Source: Candidatus Thorarchaeota archaeon | Lineage (GTDB): Archaea > Asgardarchaeota > Thorarchaeia > Thorarchaeales > Thorarchaeaceae | Direction of reading: 5' to 3' | Assembly (NCBI GenBank): GCA_003345555.1 | Contig: PRDJ01000001.1 | Span: forward strand, 1-64,000 | Length of the DNA: 64,000 bases | Part shown: positions 1 through 8,604 of the stretch, piece by piece | How positions within the stretch are numbered: the first letter of the stretch is position 1 | How the letters are laid out: each line of letters starts with the position of its first letter | Made by a program: the position numbers and the translations under genes | The notes under the pieces: generated by a model | Told to the model about the DNA's origin: nothing | The model's database searches: none | What the model saw: only the letters and a program-made list of their open reading frames with translations

Positions 1-510
1 TACTACGTTCAGGTACGGACTATCGACTATGTGACAATCCTGCCTTCAATTCCGGTGGCACTCCTCATCATTGCAGTTCTGTACATCAACGAGTTTCCTG
101 ACTATCGAGCAGATGAGGCTACAGGCAAGAGAACTCTGGTTGTGCGCTTAGGTCGCAAGAATGCGGCTCGAGGATATGCGGTGATCATGACTGCAGTCTA
201 TCTCACAATCTTGTTCGGGGTCATCATGAACGTAATGCCAGACGATACTTTAGTTGCACTGACAACACTACCTCTAGGCAGTCTCGCAGTGCGACGTGCC
301 GTGATTTCATATGAGAAATCGTTTGAACTCATTCCTGCAAACGCCTCGACAGTGTTGACGCATCTGCTGACCGGAATGTTCCTCACACTTGGATACGTGC
401 TAGCAGGACTTGCAGTATCCTTTCTAGAGACTCTGGTGCTCGGCTTCTTTATTCTGGCGGTAACACTGTTCCTGAGCCTTAGGATACACAGGAGACCTCC
501 GCCTGCTTAG
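1..510 (+). CDS. UbiA/MenA-type prenyltransferase, C-terminal part (cut by window start)
   Basis: The frame is open from base 1, so this is the 3' part of a longer gene; the GTG at 31 is internal. UbiA-superfamily enzymes are membrane proteins that move a prenyl chain onto an acceptor. The visible part has the second Asp-rich motif of the family, NEFPDYRADEATGKRT followed by LVVRLG, which resembles MenA-type naphthoquinone prenyltransferases more than the archaeal lipid enzyme DGGGP synthase. At least four hydrophobic segments follow. A quinone-biosynthesis role would fit the complex I operon downstream, but the first Asp motif is off the window and the substrate cannot be read. It ends directly against the convergent gene at 511. 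Confidence 0.8.
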   Translation, partial: YYVQVRTIDYVTILPSIPVALLIIAVLYINEFPDYRADEATGKRTLVVRLGRKNAARGYAVIMTAVYLTILFGVIMNVMPDDTLVALTTLPLGSLAVRRAVISYEKSFELIPANASTVLTHLLTGMFLTLGYVLAGLAVSFLETLVLGFFILAVTLFLSLRIHRRPPPA

Positions 511-1740
511 CTATTGCGGATAGGCTTCCTTGAGGCCATCCCAAGAGAATCCTAAAGCCTCGGCAACTAGTACAGCCAGATCCTTCGACTTCTTGCCTGA
601 CCCGGCTTGGGGAAGTTGGTCCTGCATGAAGTCAACACACGACGGACACGCAGAAATCACCTGCTCGGCACTGGTTTGCTCTATGTCCTTTAGTTTGAGC
701 TGGTTTATCTTCAGGGCGAACTCGTTGTCGATAGCTCGGAGAACGCCGCCCGAGCCGCAGCAGAAGCAGTTGTTCTTGTTATGAGGGAGCTCCTCGAACG
801 ATACTCCCGGCAGATTCTCTATGACTTTCCTCGGTTCCTCAAAGAATCCAGAGTTCCTTCCTGCATCACATCCATCATGGAATGTGATTGAGGTCTCCGT
901 GTGACGACCAAGATTGTTCAGTTTGCCGCTATCAAACAGGTCTGCCAGATATCTTGCGCCGTACTCGATTTCGAACGGATGCTCGATGTTCAGAAGCTCA
1001 TGGTACTCATGTGCCCACATCTTGTAGCAACCAGGACAGTTGGTGACTATTCGTTCCACGCCAAGAGCTTTGTACTTCTCTATGTTGTGAGCCGCGAGTT
1101 TCCGAGCCGTGTCAAAATCCCCCGTCATGAGCATCGGGGCCCCGCAGCACCACTCATCCTCCCCGAGTATGGTATAGTCCTGCTGGACCTTGTCCATAAT
1201 CAGAGTCGTGGCTATTGTAGCTTGGATTGGCACTGCCTTGAACGACGAAGCACATCCGAAGAAGAATGCAGTCTTTGCCTTTCGGCCAATCTTGCTTCGC
1301 ACCAGCTCTTCGTCAGGATGCCAGTACGACCACCCGTCGATTCGATCTGACTGAGATTGACCCTGAATGTTGTTAGTCTTCAACAAAGTGTCCCTTGCAG
1401 CTTCGAGGTTCTTTGGCCACATACCCCTTTTCCTGAACTCGGCACGCATCAGCTTGTAGAGCTTGACAAAAGGGATGTCGACTTGACACACTTCCTCACA
1501 TCCGCCGCACAAAGTGCATCCGAATATGGCGTCTCGGAGACCTTCAAGTCCCTCAGAGGGTTCGATGCGGCCCTGGACTAGTGCCCGGGCAAGAAGCATC
1601 TTTCCCTTGCCAGAGTAGCTATCAAGTCGTTTGACCTTGTATGTGGGGCAGGATCCGTGGCCGACTTGACAGAAACTGCACTGAGCGCAGGTGAAGGGCA
1701 TGTCTTGAAGGCCGTGTTTCTCAAGCAGTGGGAAGCGCAT
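511..1740 (-). CDS. HdrD/GlcF-like (Fe-S) oxidoreductase with two CCG domains
   Basis: 409 aa, soluble. Two N-terminal cysteine motifs for [4Fe-4S] clusters are visible: CAQCSFCQVGHGSCP near residue 17 (spacing CX2CX2CX6CP, looser than usual) and CTLCGGCEEVCQ near residue 75. Two CCG domains follow, the first with WCCGAP and NCPGCY (about 160-245), the second with CFCCGSGG and CPSC (about 285-365). This is the architecture of HdrD, GlpC and GlcF, the iron-sulfur partners of FAD-linked 2-hydroxyacid or glycerol-3-phosphate dehydrogenases and of heterodisulfide reductase. No cytochrome subunit is adjacent. The GlcD-NuoB fusion 3 kb away is a plausible electron partner, by inference only. Confidence 0.85.
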   Translation of the reverse strand: MRFPLLEKHGLQDMPFTCAQCSFCQVGHGSCPTYKVKRLDSYSGKGKMLLARALVQGRIEPSEGLEGLRDAIFGCTLCGGCEEVCQVDIPFVKLYKLMRAEFRKRGMWPKNLEAARDTLLKTNNIQGQSQSDRIDGWSYWHPDEELVRSKIGRKAKTAFFFGCASSFKAVPIQATIATTLIMDKVQQDYTILGEDEWCCGAPMLMTGDFDTARKLAAHNIEKYKALGVERIVTNCPGCYKMWAHEYHELLNIEHPFEIEYGARYLADLFDSGKLNNLGRHTETSITFHDGCDAGRNSGFFEEPRKVIENLPGVSFEELPHNKNNCFCCGSGGVLRAIDNEFALKINQLKLKDIEQTSAEQVISACPSCVDFMQDQLPQAGSGKKSKDLAVLVAEALGFSWDGLKEAYPQ

Positions 1741-1743
1741 TCT

Positions 1744-1767
1744 TCTGGAACCCTGCGAGGTTCTAGA
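1744..1767. repeat. Inverted repeat just upstream of the HdrD/GlcF-like gene
   Basis: Arms TCTGGAACC (1744-1752) and GGTTCTAGA (1759-1767) pair at 8 of 9 positions around a 6-base spacer. The repeat lies 4 bases upstream of the minus-strand start codon at 1740, so it could be an operator or a leader hairpin over the ribosome binding region. No function is demonstrated. Confidence 0.35.
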
Positions 1768-1931
1768 GTTTCAATCTAAAAGGTCTTCGGCTTGGACCAT
1801 CATACAAAGGCATGCTGCTTCGGATGGTTCCGTCTAGCTGCTTGGTTCTTTTCTGCACATCCAACGTACGGGCGGCGCAATCCTTGTGGCGAACTCTGGA
1901 CTGCCCCTATGCTCTGGGTCGGCAATCACGC

Positions 1932-1938
1932 ATAAAAG
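1932..1938 (+). promoter_or_regulatory. Putative TATA box for the solute-binding protein gene
   Basis: ATAAAAG sits about 115 bases before the ATG at 2047; initiation about 25 bases downstream would give a leader of roughly 85 bases. This is the best promoter candidate in the gap 1741-2046. Apart from this and the inverted repeat at 1744-1767 I see nothing there, and no tRNA-like fold. Confidence 0.4.
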
Positions 1939-2046
1939 CAAAGTCTTCGTTATGTGATAGGTGAGTGTTAACAGCCTGTCAATCTGACCCCGAACGGATA
2001 CGATGGCACAGTCCCAATATCCTGTGACCAGAAGAAGGACTGAGTG

Positions 2047-4035
2047 ATGAGAAAGGACGGAGTTCTCGTACTTCTACTGGTTTTCTCCATACTCATTATG
2101 CTGTTGCCTTCTATGACCGTCGCTCTGCGAAGCCAATCTAAGACCACAGACGGCTTTTCCGCAGAGACTACACCACCGGATACAATCATCTGGGAAACCA
2201 TCGGCAGTCCTGATAACCTAGACCCACATGTTGACTACGAAGCGTTCGGTGCGTGGGTGCTTTTCAACGTCTATGAGACATTGTTCACATATCCTTTCAA
2301 TTCGTCCGACACAACGCCAAGCATCCCGTTGCTGGCAGAAGACTTGGTGATATCAGAGGACGGACTCGGGTACACATTTAGTCTGCGTCAGGGGGTGACG
2401 TTCCATGATGGCACCCCGTTCAATGCTTCGAGTGTGAAGTACAACTTCGAGAGAGTCATGAAAATCTTCGATCCTTACGGACCAGCTTGGATGTTCGCGG
2501 AAGCCATCTCGGGGGGACAGGCAGTTGAGGACGCAGTATACGGCTATGGCAATGGCAGCCCCGAACATGCGGCAGCCTATGACAACTGGAAAGCGAACTC
2601 AGGTGCTATCATAGTCCTCGATACATACACAGTCCAGTTGAAACTTGCTCACAGGTGGGCCCCGTTCATAGCTGCGATAACGTGTGAAGTCGGTGCAATG
2701 ATGAGCCCGACCTGGGTTGAAGCACACGGAGGCGTGCAGTACGGTCAGCACAATACCTATGTCGATGAGCATACCTGTGGAAGCGGGCCTTATGTGGTCA
2801 GCAATTGGACCCGGGACTCAACCATCAAGCTGGACATCAACCCTCTATACTGGAGGACTGCATCGGCAAGAGCAGAGTTTCCCCATGCAGGCGAAGTCAA
2901 CCACGTTTTGATTCTGACCAATGATGACACTGAAGCCCGCATTCTCAATGTGTCTAGCGGCCGAACTGATGCCTGCTATTGGCCCGTTACTCATTCAGTC
3001 GGAGTCTGGAACGGACTCAACGGTTCGAGTGGTGATGGCACACGAAAGTCATCGAACCCCAACCTGAAGTTGTGGTGTCAAGAGCCCACTTACAGTGTGA
3101 GCTTCATAGGATTCAACCTGAACCCGTACGTGTTTTCGTCCGTCGGAACCGTACAGAATCCATTTGTCGTGAAAGCCCTGAGAGAGTCACTCTCCTATGC
3201 CCTCAACTACACATCATTCATCGGTCAGGCCGTGAACGGCTTGGGCATGCCGGGTCAGGGACCAATACCAAAAGGTATGTTCGGACATAACGACAGTCTA
3301 TTCATGTACGAGCAGGACATGGATATGGCCGTACAGAAGTGGAACGCTGCTATGGCCGAAGGCCTTAATGGGATTCTGGCCAACATGTCTTACAGAATCG
3401 ATCTGCGCTACCGGGGCGCAGGCGAAAACGCTGCAAGACCGTGTATGACGATAAAGAATGCCATTGCGGATATTCTCTCCGACGCGGATACCATTCAACC
3501 GTCTCAACCCCTGGTTGTCGAGGTAATTGCAGTCCAAGATATGTACCTGCCATTTGACTGGGAGAAATTGTTCATGCTCTACCCGACAGGGTGGATGCCC
3601 GACTATGCTGATCCGGACGACTACGTACGTCCTTATGTCATGAGTACTGGCTATTACGCGACAAGGATTGGGTTGGCAGTTTCTGAGGGCTGGAATTCGA
3701 CACTAGTGGACGGCTGGATCTCAGCTGCGACAGAGGAATTGAACCCCGCAAGCCGAATAGCTCTGTACGGCCTAGTCCAAGACGCTATCGTGAATCAATG
3801 TGCCTACTTCTGGACATATCAGGCAGAGAACTTCCACGTGGAGTCAACCTCCATGAATGGATACGTGTTCAATCCTATGCACGAGCCGTATTTCTATTAC
3901 TACTGGAAGAGTACAGGGACAGTGACCAACGATGGGTTTTGGAATCCAGTAAGTGCCGGCGTCACAATTGCATCCATCGCTGTCATCATTATCGTTGGCA
4001 CAGCAGTAATCCGTTCGCGCAGACTAGCTGGGTGA
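2047..4035 (+). CDS. Extracellular solute-binding protein, family 5 (peptide type), membrane tethered
   Basis: 662 aa from the ATG at 2047; a GTG directly before it is in frame, and a weak AGAAGGAC-type ribosome site precedes both. Residues 5-28 form a hydrophobic signal or anchor. The mature part shows family 5 features: a start of the type IGSPDNLDPH, then LLAEDLVISEDGLGYTF and VTFHDGTPFNASSVKYNFER. These proteins bind oligopeptides or similar ligands for ABC import. A second hydrophobic helix near the C terminus (about 635-655), followed by RSRR, should hold the protein on the outer face of the membrane. No permease or ATPase gene lies beside it, so its transporter is elsewhere or it acts as a sensor. 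Confidence 0.85.
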   Translation: MRKDGVLVLLLVFSILIMLLPSMTVALRSQSKTTDGFSAETTPPDTIIWETIGSPDNLDPHVDYEAFGAWVLFNVYETLFTYPFNSSDTTPSIPLLAEDLVISEDGLGYTFSLRQGVTFHDGTPFNASSVKYNFERVMKIFDPYGPAWMFAEAISGGQAVEDAVYGYGNGSPEHAAAYDNWKANSGAIIVLDTYTVQLKLAHRWAPFIAAITCEVGAMMSPTWVEAHGGVQYGQHNTYVDEHTCGSGPYVVSNWTRDSTIKLDINPLYWRTASARAEFPHAGEVNHVLILTNDDTEARILNVSSGRTDACYWPVTHSVGVWNGLNGSSGDGTRKSSNPNLKLWCQEPTYSVSFIGFNLNPYVFSSVGTVQNPFVVKALRESLSYALNYTSFIGQAVNGLGMPGQGPIPKGMFGHNDSLFMYEQDMDMAVQKWNAAMAEGLNGILANMSYRIDLRYRGAGENAARPCMTIKNAIADILSDADTIQPSQPLVVEVIAVQDMYLPFDWEKLFMLYPTGWMPDYADPDDYVRPYVMSTGYYATRIGLAVSEGWNSTLVDGWISAATEELNPASRIALYGLVQDAIVNQCAYFWTYQAENFHVESTSMNGYVFNPMHEPYFYYYWKSTGTVTNDGFWNPVSAGVTIASIAVIIIVGTAVIRSRRLAG

Positions 4036-4187
4036 TCAGAGTCCGAGACGATGATACGCACTTGATCTTCGAGCGTTTCGCTATGCGCATAGATGAAGTT
4101 GTACAATTGGTGATAACTATGTCAAGCTCGCTTGGCGCAGCGATTCGTCTTCAGCAGATTGACTAGGTACTCGAGCATTCCCTGACT

Positions 4188-4502
4188 CTACACATTCTGC
4201 AGGAGACCCAGTTCGCTGATTTTCTTCCGTGCGGCCTCACCAAACCCATCAGTGCGCTCCGCCATTGCGAAAAGGAAGTCAGGAAGATCCTTGGGAGGAC
4301 AGCCCCACTTCGGATTCCGAATGTAGTCGACAATATAGTCAATGCCTTGCTCGGGGTCAACATTCTTGATTGACTCGAAGTAGGCCATGGTCGACCCTTC
4401 GTAGGGCATTGATTCTTTATAGGATCTCATGCCCCGGAACGCAAGCAGAAGAAGCACAATTGGTATGACTAGCAGTAACGCTAGAATCTCAAACACGTCC
4501 AT
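4188..4502 (-). CDS. Small single-pass membrane protein, unknown function
   Basis: 104 aa from the ATG at 4502, chosen because a strong GAGGAGGA ribosome site lies just upstream; a longer frame to 4559 exists but is less likely. One N-terminal transmembrane helix (about residues 5-23) is followed by a soluble region of about 80 residues with the segment DYIVDYIRNPKWGCPPKDLP. I do not recognise a family. It is divergent from the FAD oxidase-NuoB fusion, with 369 bases between them. Confidence 0.6.
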   Translation of the reverse strand: MDVFEILALLLVIPIVLLLLAFRGMRSYKESMPYEGSTMAYFESIKNVDPEQGIDYIVDYIRNPKWGCPPKDLPDFLFAMAERTDGFGEAARKKISELGLLQNV

Positions 4503-4871
4503 TCCTAATCCTCCTCCTCTCATCTCGCATTGGCTTGTTTCGTAATCCAAGGCTCGCATGAAGCCCTAGGCGACTAAACCAAGCATTGGGAGCAGGTGCT
4601 CCCAAGAGAGCTATTGTGGTTGAGCACTTAAGGTGTTTCATCGTGAGACTGCCGAATCCCCGTTAAGAGTACGCAATTACGAGACACATTCGCTGGAATC
4701 CGCTGCAACTTTCGCCATAGCCAGCTTACTTCTCTGGCGTCGCGCCCAGCTCGGAAATCAGTCGTTATCCATAGGCTGCCCTAGATACCCGATCGAGATG
4801 GTTCAGTCGATAGGTATTTGTAGGTGCCTCGATGGCGGTACTCATTGACTTGAAGCAGCTCCGACTAGAGA
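4503..4871. other. Divergent intergenic region before the FAD oxidase-NuoB fusion
   Basis: 369 bases with no convincing gene. It holds the inverted repeat at 4586-4605 and presumably the promoters of both flanking genes. I could not pick out a clear TATA box for the plus-strand gene, and no tRNA-like cloverleaf is visible. A short open frame at 4633-4848 has no coding character that I can recognise. Confidence 0.5.
4586..4605. repeat. Perfect 8-base inverted repeat, possible operator
   Basis: TTGGGAGC (4586-4593), spacer AGGT, GCTCCCAA (4598-4605). The two half-sites are perfect and separated by 4 bases, as expected of a dimeric regulator. It lies 84 bases upstream of the minus-strand gene starting at 4502 and 266 bases upstream of the fusion gene, so it could control either. 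Confidence 0.4.
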
Positions 4872-6827
4872 ATGGAGAAGGTTCTGATGGTGTTAAAGAG
4901 CGAGCAAGTATCGAAACTCGCTGAGGTTTTCGGAGACCGACTCGTCACAGCCAAACATGAGATGATTATTCATTCCCAGGATGTCGGTAGTCTGCCAAAA
5001 CAAGTCGGCTGGCTCATGAACACTAAGCCGGATGCAATCATACAGCCCCAATCTCCGGAGGACATTCAGTTTCTTTATGAGTTTGCTCGGGCTCAGAAGG
5101 TCCCGCTCATCCCCAGGGGTGCTGGAACCTCGGGCTACGGGGGAGCGATACCACGTAACGGCGGCATCGTTGTTGACATGCGCAGGATGGATCGAGTACT
5201 CAATATCGACAAGGAGAACCTTACAGTTACTGTTGAGCCGGGCATATCATGGCTCAATCTGCAGTTCGAACTGAACCGTCAAGGTCTGGATTTGAGATGC
5301 TATCCCTCTTCTGGCATATCGGCCACAGTGGGCGGCTGGGTTGCTCAGGGTGGAGATGGTATCGGATCACTGAAATACGGCAAAATCAATGATAATGTGG
5401 TTGAACTTGAGGTTGTTCTGCCAGAGGGTAGAATTGGCAATACCAAGGACATTGAGCTCTTTTGCGACACAGAAGGTATACTTGGAATCATAACGAAAGT
5501 CACCCTGAAGGTCAGGCAACTCACTCCAATGCGTTCCGTTGTAGTCAGCTTTCCCGAGAATTACTTGATGACATTCGCAATCGAGAAGATTCTGGCTGAG
5601 GGACCATTGCCTTTCACAATAAGATTCGAGGAGAGCAAGTACACGGACCTGAAGAAGAGAGTGTGGGAGTCAGACAAACCTTTCCCATTCCCAGTGAGTC
5701 ACTGTGTTCTCCTTGTTTCTTATGAAGGAACCGAGGACGAGATTCGGGAAGGCTTCGAAGTCGTGAGGCGGGTGGCCGAGGAAATGAAGGGCGCCGTCTA
5801 CGATGATTGGGTTGCAGAGCACGAATGGGAAGACAGGTTCTACCCAATGAAGATCAAGAAGATGGGCCCGAGTCTTGTTGTCGGACAGGCATTCGCCCCA
5901 ATCGAGAGCCTCGAAGGCATTCTGGACGATTTCCAGTTCGAACAGGCCTCAGCGAGAGCTGGCATTGATGGCTATGTGACTTCAAAAACTGGGGTCACGA
6001 TGATGGGTTACTTCCTAGAGGATGAGCGTCGCCACTTCTTCCTGCTCTCTTGGTCCCAAGCCTTCGTAGTATTCAAAATTGCTCAACGTCATGGGGGGCA
6101 CCCTCATTCGACGGGGATTTGGTTTGCCAATTATGCGCCCGCCTATTTCGGCACACGACGCTTGGCTAGAATCCGAGCGGCGAAGGTGGAGTTCGACCCC
6201 GAGGAGATATCTAACCCCGGCAAGATATTCGCGTACTGGCTTCCTTTCATACTCAGGGTTGGCAAGTACTTCATGTGGCTCGGCTTCGATCTTTTTAGAA
6301 ACGGGTTCGGCCGAATTGCGCCTATTATTCTTAGGTGGCTGCAGAATCTCCCGCCCATCAAGTGGATTCTTAGATGGGGCCGGGCATACAGTCCTTGGCC
6401 GGTGCAATATGGCCTCGGTTGCTGTATGGTTGAAGGTGCGGCCGCGGTCGCATCTCGCTGGGATCTTGAGAGATTCGGAATGCTGCCTTTGTTTGGCCCG
6501 CGACAGTGCGATGTGCTCTGGGTCTCTGGTTCACTGACCAAGAAGATGGCACCGCGTCTCCGCCGCATATACGAACAGATGCCTGATCCGAAATTTGTCA
6601 TATCGTTCGGTCAGTGTGCTGCGAGTGGCGGCGTGTTCTGGGATGGATACTCCTTGGTGACGCCGCCTGACAAGGTGATCCCGGTAGATGTCTACTTGCC
6701 GGGCTGTCCTCCCAAGCCGTCGGACTTCGTGAGGGCACACCTGATTCTTGAGAACAAGATTCGAGCGGGAACAACCTATTGGCAACGGAGATACGAGAAT
6801 CAGGATGCCATGGGCTTCGTGAAGTAG
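4872..6827 (+). CDS. Fusion of GlcD-type FAD-linked oxidase with complex I subunit NuoB
   Basis: 651 aa in one uninterrupted frame. Residues about 50-230 form a PCMH-type FAD-binding domain (RGAGTSGYGGAIPRN near 80; TVGGWVAQGGDGIGSLKYG near 150). Residues about 230-455 match the FAD-linked oxidase C-terminal domain, ending DPEEISNPGKI. A hydrophobic or amphipathic linker (about 452-490) leads into a full NuoB domain (about 497-640). The N2-cluster cysteines are all present: the pair C517-C518 (GLGCCMVE), C582 (FGQCAASGG) and C612 (PGCPPKP). GlcD-type oxidases act on 2-hydroxyacids; NuoB passes electrons to quinone with NuoD. The nuo operon 1.8 kb downstream lacks nuoB, so this protein probably supplies it. 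The usual GlcD metal motif HGDGNLH is not seen (GGHPHSTG stands there), so the substrate is uncertain. Confidence 0.9.
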   Translation: MEKVLMVLKSEQVSKLAEVFGDRLVTAKHEMIIHSQDVGSLPKQVGWLMNTKPDAIIQPQSPEDIQFLYEFARAQKVPLIPRGAGTSGYGGAIPRNGGIVVDMRRMDRVLNIDKENLTVTVEPGISWLNLQFELNRQGLDLRCYPSSGISATVGGWVAQGGDGIGSLKYGKINDNVVELEVVLPEGRIGNTKDIELFCDTEGILGIITKVTLKVRQLTPMRSVVVSFPENYLMTFAIEKILAEGPLPFTIRFEESKYTDLKKRVWESDKPFPFPVSHCVLLVSYEGTEDEIREGFEVVRRVAEEMKGAVYDDWVAEHEWEDRFYPMKIKKMGPSLVVGQAFAPIESLEGILDDFQFEQASARAGIDGYVTSKTGVTMMGYFLEDERRHFFLLSWSQAFVVFKIAQRHGGHPHSTGIWFANYAPAYFGTRRLARIRAAKVEFDPEEISNPGKIFAYWLPFILRVGKYFMWLGFDLFRNGFGRIAPIILRWLQNLPPIKWILRWGRAYSPWPVQYGLGCCMVEGAAAVASRWDLERFGMLPLFGPRQCDVLWVSGSLTKKMAPRLRRIYEQMPDPKFVISFGQCAASGGVFWDGYSLVTPPDKVIPVDVYLPGCPPKPSDFVRAHLILENKIRAGTTYWQRRYENQDAMGFVK

Positions 6828-6925
6828 TTCCTTCACCGGCGGCAATTCCCGCTCTTGGAGTCAGACTTGCGGTCAGCAATACTTATGTTCCAGAGATTCC
6901 CCTTCGAGGCCGGTCGGTTGACACA

Positions 6926-7393
6926 ATGGGGACCCTCAGGGAAGATAGCGACTTCTATTGTTTGCTTTGGCTTGGAGTAGCCTTGCTGAGCGCATACTAC
7001 TTCAACATCGGATACTTGGGGCTCACAATACCACTGTATCTCAGCACGGTACAGGTTTACTTGCTTCCGTTGGTAGGTTGCCCCTTAATCCTAGTTGTAG
7101 TCTTCGTTTCCTACCTGAGCCCATCCCGAGGCAGGTACAAACCCGTGGCATTCGCTCTGGCGATTGTTGTGTCTCTGTACTTCTACATCGTTGTGAGTTC
7201 ATTACCGCCGGTTGCAGGAATCACTTCCGATACATTGTTTCTATTATCGTGGGGAATTGGCAGCGCTCTTCTTGTGGCATCTGGTTTCTCGATAATGCCG
7301 GGTCGGTCGGAAACAACTAGCCCTGGTATTCTGGATGTTGGATCTCTCAAGTACGGCATTCCGACCGAAGAGGAGCACGAGGAAGCAGCCTAG
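6926..7393 (+). CDS. Small multi-pass membrane protein, unknown function
   Basis: 155 aa from the ATG at 6926 (MGTLREDSDFYC). A longer in-frame start at 6779 overlaps the fusion gene and adds a non-hydrophobic stretch, so I reject it. About four to five transmembrane helices are followed by a charged tail ending EEEHEEAA. No family recognised. It follows the fusion gene by 98 bases in the same direction and may be co-transcribed with it. It overlaps the convergent next gene by 4 bases. Confidence 0.6.
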   Translation: MGTLREDSDFYCLLWLGVALLSAYYFNIGYLGLTIPLYLSTVQVYLLPLVGCPLILVVVFVSYLSPSRGRYKPVAFALAIVVSLYFYIVVSSLPPVAGITSDTLFLLSWGIGSALLVASGFSIMPGRSETTSPGILDVGSLKYGIPTEEEHEEAA

Positions 7394-7812
7394 CCGCGTC
7401 TGATAGTTTCAGCACTTGCTTTCGGAATGGCCAAGTCTCGCTTGGCTCTGGAAAGCTCACGGAGCCAGCTTAATGATGCCACCGTGAGAAGAACACCGAA
7501 TGCGGCCCAAAGAAACAGAATCAGACCGCTGTAAGGTTGTGGGAATAGGACGAGATTCAAGTACCCTTCGATTCCACCAAACACAGCGGACAGGAGAGTC
7601 AATGCTATTCGTGCCATCCTAGTTCTTGAAAATGATATCGCCAATGTTGATGCTACGAAGAGAGCATAGTCAACGAGTACGAGACCATAGAGAAGGTCTA
7701 TGACGCCTGCGTCTGCAACCCACCAAACATACAACGCTATCATTGCAAGGCCGACTGCGAAGACAGTATAGTAGACCAGGATACTCTTCGATTTTGACAC
7801 CAACTCTATCAC
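7390..7812 (-). CDS. Four-helix membrane protein, unknown function
   Basis: 140 aa, GTG start at 7812. Four hydrophobic helices separated by short loops, with a basic C-terminal tail (SRAKRDLAIPKAS). No family recognised. It shares the gap 7813-7905 with the divergent gene at 7906, where one near-symmetrical TATA element could serve both directions. Confidence 0.6.
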   Translation of the reverse strand: MIELVSKSKSILVYYTVFAVGLAMIALYVWWVADAGVIDLLYGLVLVDYALFVASTLAISFSRTRMARIALTLLSAVFGGIEGYLNLVLFPQPYSGLILFLWAAFGVLLTVASLSWLRELSRAKRDLAIPKASAETIRRG

Positions 7813-7857
7813 CGAAGGAACGGTTAGGGGTTTGCTTTCCCGTCAATTGCGGTCGCA

Positions 7858-7865
7858 CATATAAC
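7858..7865. promoter_or_regulatory. Putative bidirectional TATA element
   Basis: CATATAAC reads as a TATA-like box on both strands. It lies about 45 bases from the start at 7906 (plus) and about 47 bases from the start at 7812 (minus). Those distances give leaders of about 20 bases in both directions if initiation is about 25 bases downstream. Confidence 0.4.
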
Positions 7866-7905
7866 TGCTTTGAAGCGAAGAAAAATCCTTAACGCAGAGA
7901 GCTTC

Positions 7906-8256
7906 ATGGGGCGGTCGTGGTTGAATATGGGCACGTATGTTGAGAACATACACTTCCCGCTCGGAGCCTCGGAAGCGATACGTCGTGTTAACAAGTGGCA
8001 TGAAAGTGAGGGAAAAGACTTCAAAGTACTTGAGAAGAGCGAGAACCATATTGAGATTAGACACAAGACACTTCATATCATAATCACTCTCATACCTGAT
8101 CACCTACGGATTGAGGCTTGGGTCGGGGGTATAACGAAATACTCTATCGCACCAGATGTAATAGTTGGCGCCCTTGCTCGGCGCCAAGGCTGGAAGGAAT
8201 ACCAGACTCTGAAACAGGTGCTGATATCGGGTATAGAACCTAGATCTCTTGGTTGA
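7906..8256 (+). CDS. Conserved-looking small protein of unknown function
   Basis: 116 aa from the ATG at 7906, which fits the TATA element at 7858. A TTG at 7870 and an ATG at 7927 are in-frame alternatives. The protein is soluble with mixed alpha/beta character, for example YVENIHFPLGASEAIRRVNKW and the amphipathic strand-like HKTLHIIITLIPDHLRIEAW. I do not recognise it. It stands alone before the promoter region of the nuo operon. Confidence 0.6.
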   Translation: MGRSWLNMGTYVENIHFPLGASEAIRRVNKWHESEGKDFKVLEKSENHIEIRHKTLHIIITLIPDHLRIEAWVGGITKYSIAPDVIVGALARRQGWKEYQTLKQVLISGIEPRSLG

Positions 8257-8604
8257 CAGGCCGAATCCCAGATTCGTCAACGAGCATTTGCAGGATGGCG
8301 TTCGGGAAAGAAGGCTATCCATTGTAGAGAGGTGCTGGCCAGGGTGTCATTGTCGTTTCAGCTAGACCAGACATCTCATCAGATATCTTGGCGGACACTG
8401 CCAGTATTGTTTCCGAATCTGTGTTGCACCGGAATCAAATGAGTCCTCGTCTGACATCGTATGAAAACTGGCTAACGCCGGAGCATCTGTCGAAGTCCTT
8501 TTATAACCCATCAGGCAGGCTGGCCCTCTGACATGGCAGAGCGTCCCAGTGTTCCCTGACTGCGTCTGCTCACTTAGAACTATGACTAGGAACGGTCCCG
8601 CTGA
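8257..8604. other. Upstream region of the nuo operon
   Basis: 348 bases without a supported gene. The only clear element is the TATA-like box at 8499-8506. No inverted repeat of note and no tRNA-like structure was seen. Confidence 0.5.
8499..8506 (+). promoter_or_regulatory. TATA box of the nuo operon
   Basis: TTTTATAA is a near-ideal archaeal TATA box. Initiation about 25 bases downstream (around 8530) would give a leader of about 75 bases before the nuoA ATG at 8605. No other promoter is apparent inside the operon, whose genes overlap or abut. Confidence 0.6.

Noticed and set aside
4100..4105. Single TGTACA box resembling the 42.5 kb operators
   Set aside because: Only one half-site with no partner at the right spacing; expected by chance.
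4633..4848. 71-codon open frame upstream of the fusion gene
   Set aside because: No ribosome site, no hydrophobic or conserved pattern, and it lies in a likely control region.
6779..6925. N-terminal extension of the membrane protein starting at 6926
   Set aside because: It overlaps the fusion gene, has no hydrophobic or conserved pattern, and a good ATG follows at 6926.
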